Below are positions 15,574-17,664 of a stretch of DNA of 17,664 bases, piece after piece. The stretch lies in contig JAQSWE010000016.1 in NCBI GenBank assembly GCA_029266795.1, positions 1 through 17,664 of the forward strand, given 5' to 3'. The notes beneath the pieces are model-generated. The model was not told where the DNA came from. It was given only the letters and a program-made list of their open reading frames with translations, and ran no database searches. Position 1 is the stretch's first letter. Each line of letters opens with the position of its first letter. The stretch comes from Alphaproteobacteria bacterium. Lineage in GTDB: Bacteria > Pseudomonadota > Alphaproteobacteria > Micavibrionales > UBA2020. Made by a program: the position numbers and the translations under genes.

Positions 15574-16563
15574 TTAAGGGAACTGGATGACGCCCGGATC
15601 CGCCTGTTTGACGCCGGGCTTCGTCGGTTTCTTGACCGTGGGTTTTTTCACATCGGGCTTCTTCGGGCCGTTGGTGATGGATTGTTTCATCAGGATCACG
15701 CTGATACGGCGGTTGCGGGCGTTTTTGGGATCGTTCGGCACCAATGCCTCGCGGTCGGCTTTTCCCTGCACGTTTTCGATGCGGTCGATGGCGAGACCAT
15801 CTGCCAGCAACACGCGGCGGCTGGCATTGGCGCGGTCGGATGACAGCTCCCAGTTGGTATAGGCGGCATCCTTGCCATAGGGCACGCTGTCAGTATGGCC
15901 ACGCAGCGAAATCTTGTTCGGCAGCGGCTTGATGACGGTGTTGACGAGGTTGAAGAGTTTTTGCGCGGCGGGCAGGGGCTTGGCGCTGCCGCTTTCGAAC
16001 ATCGGCTTGCCTTCCTGGTCGACGATCTGGATGCGCAGGCCTTCGGGCGTCATGTCGATCAGCAGGTTCTGCGCGAGGTCTTTCAGTTCCGGCTGGTCCT
16101 CGATGGCTTTTTTCAACTGCTCTGCGGCATTGTCGAAGGCCTTATCGTCGGCCTTGTCCATCGCCTCGATCTCTTTTTCTTCCTCGGCGGTCATCTTGTT
16201 GATGCCGTCCTCGCCGTCTTCGCGGCCGACGCCTTCTGACGGGTCGCGCTGCTGTGAAATGGGGGTGCGGTCGCTGGTCATGGCGCCGTCGGGCGACATC
16301 GTCGTGCCGCCCATCACACCGCCCGCGCCGCTGGTGGAGGTTGCGATGCGGGGGTCGGCGGGCGCGAAATAGGCGGAGATCATGGCTTTCTGCTCGTCCG
16401 TCGTGACGTTGAGCAGCCAAAGCAAAAGGAAGAACGCCATCATCGCTGTCACGAAGTCGGCATAGGCGACTTTCCAAGCACCGCCATGGTGGCCGCCCGA
16501 TATTTTCTTCACCTTCTTGATGATGATGATCGGCTGCTTTTCGTCGTTCTGCTTCTTGGCCAT
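15574..16563 (-). CDS. motB: Flagellar motor stator protein MotB
   Basis: MotB is the peptidoglycan-anchored half of the proton-driven flagellar stator. The 329-residue protein has a basic cytoplasmic tail, one transmembrane helix (about 33-52) with the proton-carrying aspartate D36 in 'VAYADFVTAMMAFF', a plug/linker region, and a C-terminal OmpA-like domain (about 175-295) with 'RGHTDSVPYG' (D225) and 'NARNRRISVI' for peptidoglycan binding. The linker (about 70-160) is long and has a Gly/Met/Thr-rich stretch followed by an acidic helix ('MTAEEEKEIEAMDKADDKAF'). The C-terminus adds a Lys/Pro repeat tail ('KKPDVKKPTVKKPTKPG'). The ATG is separated from the motA stop by one base, so the two are cotranslated. 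Confidence 0.97.
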   Translation of the reverse strand: MAKKQNDEKQPIIIIKKVKKISGGHHGGAWKVAYADFVTAMMAFFLLLWLLNVTTDEQKAMISAYFAPADPRIATSTSGAGGVMGGTTMSPDGAMTSDRTPISQQRDPSEGVGREDGEDGINKMTAEEEKEIEAMDKADDKAFDNAAEQLKKAIEDQPELKDLAQNLLIDMTPEGLRIQIVDQEGKPMFESGSAKPLPAAQKLFNLVNTVIKPLPNKISLRGHTDSVPYGKDAAYTNWELSSDRANASRRVLLADGLAIDRIENVQGKADREALVPNDPKNARNRRISVILMKQSITNGPKKPDVKKPTVKKPTKPGVKQADPGVIQFP

Positions 16564-16564
16564 G

Positions 16565-17422
16565 CTACGCCGTCACGTTCTGCGTGGCTTCTTCGACCTC
16601 GATGAAGGTGGGCTGCGTGTCGTGCAGCAGGATCTTGCGGCCGAATTCGATCGCAACCTGCGGCGCCGCGCCCTGCAGATATGCAAGGATGCAGGTTTTC
16701 ATGCAGAGGAAATATTTAATCTCGCTGTCGTTGCGCTCCTTGATGGCCGACGCGATGGGCGCAATAAATCCGTAAGACAGCCAGACGCCGAGGAACGTAC
16801 CCACCAGTGCGCCGCCGATCAGGTGGCCGAGGACTTCGGGTGGCTCGGTGATAGAACCCATCGTGTGAATAACGCCAAGGACCGCCGCGACGATCCCGAG
16901 TGCGGGCATGCCGTCCGCCATCGTCTGGACAGCGTGGGAGGTGTGGTTGCGCTCGCCCTGCTGCGTTTCAATCTCCTGATCCATCAGCGCCTCGATCTCA
17001 TGCGGCTTTTCCGCGCCAAGCGATATCAGGCGCAGGTAATCGCAGAGGAAGGTGACAGCGTGGTGGTTCGCGTGGAAGGTCGGGAATTTCTTGAAGATCT
17101 CGCTCTCTTCCGGGTTCTCGATGTGCTGTTCCAGCGCGAGCCAGCCCTTGCTGCGCGCCGTCTTGAACACGACATAGAGCATCGACAGCACTTCGACATA
17201 TTCTGCCTTGTTGAAGGTGTCTTTTTTATAGATTGCCTTGATGTCGGACAGCGTCTGCTTGATCACATGCGGCGAGTTCGCGGTGAGGAACGCCGCGCAG
17301 GCGGAGCCGAAAATGATGACCAATTCGAAGGGCTGCCAGAGTACGGCCAAGTGTCCGTTGTTGGCGACGTAGCCGCCAATCGTACAGACGATAACCATGA
17401 TGTTGCCGACGAGCTTTAACAT
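16565..17422 (-). CDS. motA: Flagellar motor stator protein MotA
   Basis: MotA surrounds MotB in the inner membrane and converts proton flow into torque on FliG. The 285-residue protein keeps the key residues at the same numbers as E. coli MotA: R90 and E98 in 'ARSKGWLALE' for the FliG contact, P173 in 'GMPALGIVAAVLG', and P222 in 'FIAPIASAI'. Four hydrophobic segments are visible (approx. 1-20, 30-48, 170-190, 203-225). The ATG at 17422 has AGGA upstream. Together with the immediately following motB it forms the stator operon. No other flagellar gene is in the window. The TAG stop is one base before motB. Confidence 0.97.
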   Translation of the reverse strand: MLKLVGNIMVIVCTIGGYVANNGHLAVLWQPFELVIIFGSACAAFLTANSPHVIKQTLSDIKAIYKKDTFNKAEYVEVLSMLYVVFKTARSKGWLALEQHIENPEESEIFKKFPTFHANHHAVTFLCDYLRLISLGAEKPHEIEALMDQEIETQQGERNHTSHAVQTMADGMPALGIVAAVLGVIHTMGSITEPPEVLGHLIGGALVGTFLGVWLSYGFIAPIASAIKERNDSEIKYFLCMKTCILAYLQGAAPQVAIEFGRKILLHDTQPTFIEVEEATQNVTA

Positions 17423-17522
17423 TTCATCCTGAAATATTTAAAGAGAGACCCCGGGATTTCTTCCGGGTTTGGTACACTCATAGTATGCCAAGTGAGGGTT
17501 AATTATTTATTGACAAATGCTG
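17423..17522 (-). promoter_or_regulatory. motA upstream region with CtrA-like box and hairpin
   Basis: This 100-bp spacer separates the ureohydrolase stop from motA. TTAA-N7-TTGAC at 17499-17514 differs by one base from the alphaproteobacterial CtrA full site TTAA-N7-TTAAC and lies about 80-90 bp before the motA ATG. Read on the minus strand, CCCGG (17467-17463) and CCGGG (17454-17450) form a 5-bp stem with an 8-nt loop followed by TCTCTCTTT, perhaps a weak terminator for the upstream gene or a leader hairpin. I see no convincing sigma70, sigma54 or sigma28 promoter. Confidence 0.35.
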
Positions 17523-17664
17523 TTATGAAAAGCAGGATTCAATAATATTTTCTATGAGTTGCCCCGTTTTGTTCAACTTGTCTTGATGCGGATTGAATTC
17601 CGCCAGTTCAAGGGCTGCGAAACGGGAATGGCGGGCGATAGATTTTAATATAGGCAGGACTTCG
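17523..17664 (-). CDS. Ureohydrolase-family enzyme, C-terminal end only
   Basis: Reading the minus strand from the window edge gives 46 complete codons then TAA (17525-17523). The peptide includes 'FAALELAEFNPHQDKLNKTG' followed by 'QLIENIIESCFS'. The 'E-x-NP-x-x-D-x-x-x-x-TG' arrangement near the C-terminus is characteristic of the arginase/agmatinase/formimidoylglutamase family of binuclear manganese hydrolases, in which this strand and helix close the alpha/beta fold. The metal ligands lie outside the window, so the substrate (arginine, agmatine, formimidoylglutamate or other) cannot be told. The gene runs in the same direction as motA, 100 bp upstream of it. Confidence 0.75.
   Translation of the reverse strand, partial: EVLPILKSIARHSRFAALELAEFNPHQDKLNKTGQLIENIIESCFS

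Noticed and set aside
1..17664. CRISPR arrays, insertion sequences, att sites, toxin-antitoxin or defence cassettes
   Set aside because: I looked on both strands and found no regularly spaced repeats, transposase or integrase motifs, or matching small gene pairs.

Overview
This window looks like ordinary housekeeping chromosome from a motile, G+C-rich alphaproteobacterium. The evidence is the alphaproteobacterial style of MotB, RecO and ParC, the purB-recO-parC linkage, an H+-type MotA/MotB pair and a bacterial leucyl/arginyl-transferase (Bpt). A Micavibrio- or Rhodospirillales-like lineage would fit, but I cannot fix the taxon from sequence alone. I found no rRNA, tRNA, CRISPR array, insertion sequence, phage gene or recognisable defence or secondary-metabolite cluster.

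Layout. Positions 1-1035 hold the C-terminal part of a YfbK-type von Willebrand factor A protein, closed by a perfect 12-bp terminator hairpin. A five-helix membrane protein (1191-1814) with a good sigma70-like promoter meets a MaoC-family dehydratase (1811-2269, minus) tail to tail; both stop codons lie in one CTAG. Upstream of maoC is an A+T-rich, unrecognised membrane protein (2319-3161, minus). A long plus-strand series follows: a DmdC-like acyl-CoA dehydrogenase (3312-5207), AsmA-family protein (5229-7292), YihY/BrkB-family membrane protein (7302-8633), purB (8630-9928), recO (9928-10656), parC (10729-12963) and a membrane-anchored TPR protein (12987-13724). Spacing is tight or overlapping (ATGA at yihY/purB, TAATG at purB/recO), so much of it is probably one transcript.

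After the TPR gene, a 189-bp A+T-rich spacer carries a consensus DnaA box inside a hairpin loop and a possible structured leader. It precedes an unrecognised 195-aa helical protein (13914-14501), which overlaps a small signal-peptide/membrane gene broken by one in-frame TAG (14498-14806). The remaining genes run on the minus strand: bpt (14808-15527), motB (15574-16563), motA (16565-17422) and, cut by the window edge, the last 46 residues of a ureohydrolase-family (arginase/agmatinase/formimidoylglutamase) enzyme (17523-17664).

I did not find a convincing new multi-gene system. The observations most worth checking are the nonsense-interrupted gene coupled to the unknown 195-aa gene, the DnaA box/hairpin/structured-leader spacer, the compositionally odd membrane gene at 2319-3161, a predicted leaderless start for bpt, a non-serine ParC quinolone-pocket position and a CtrA-like box upstream of motA.
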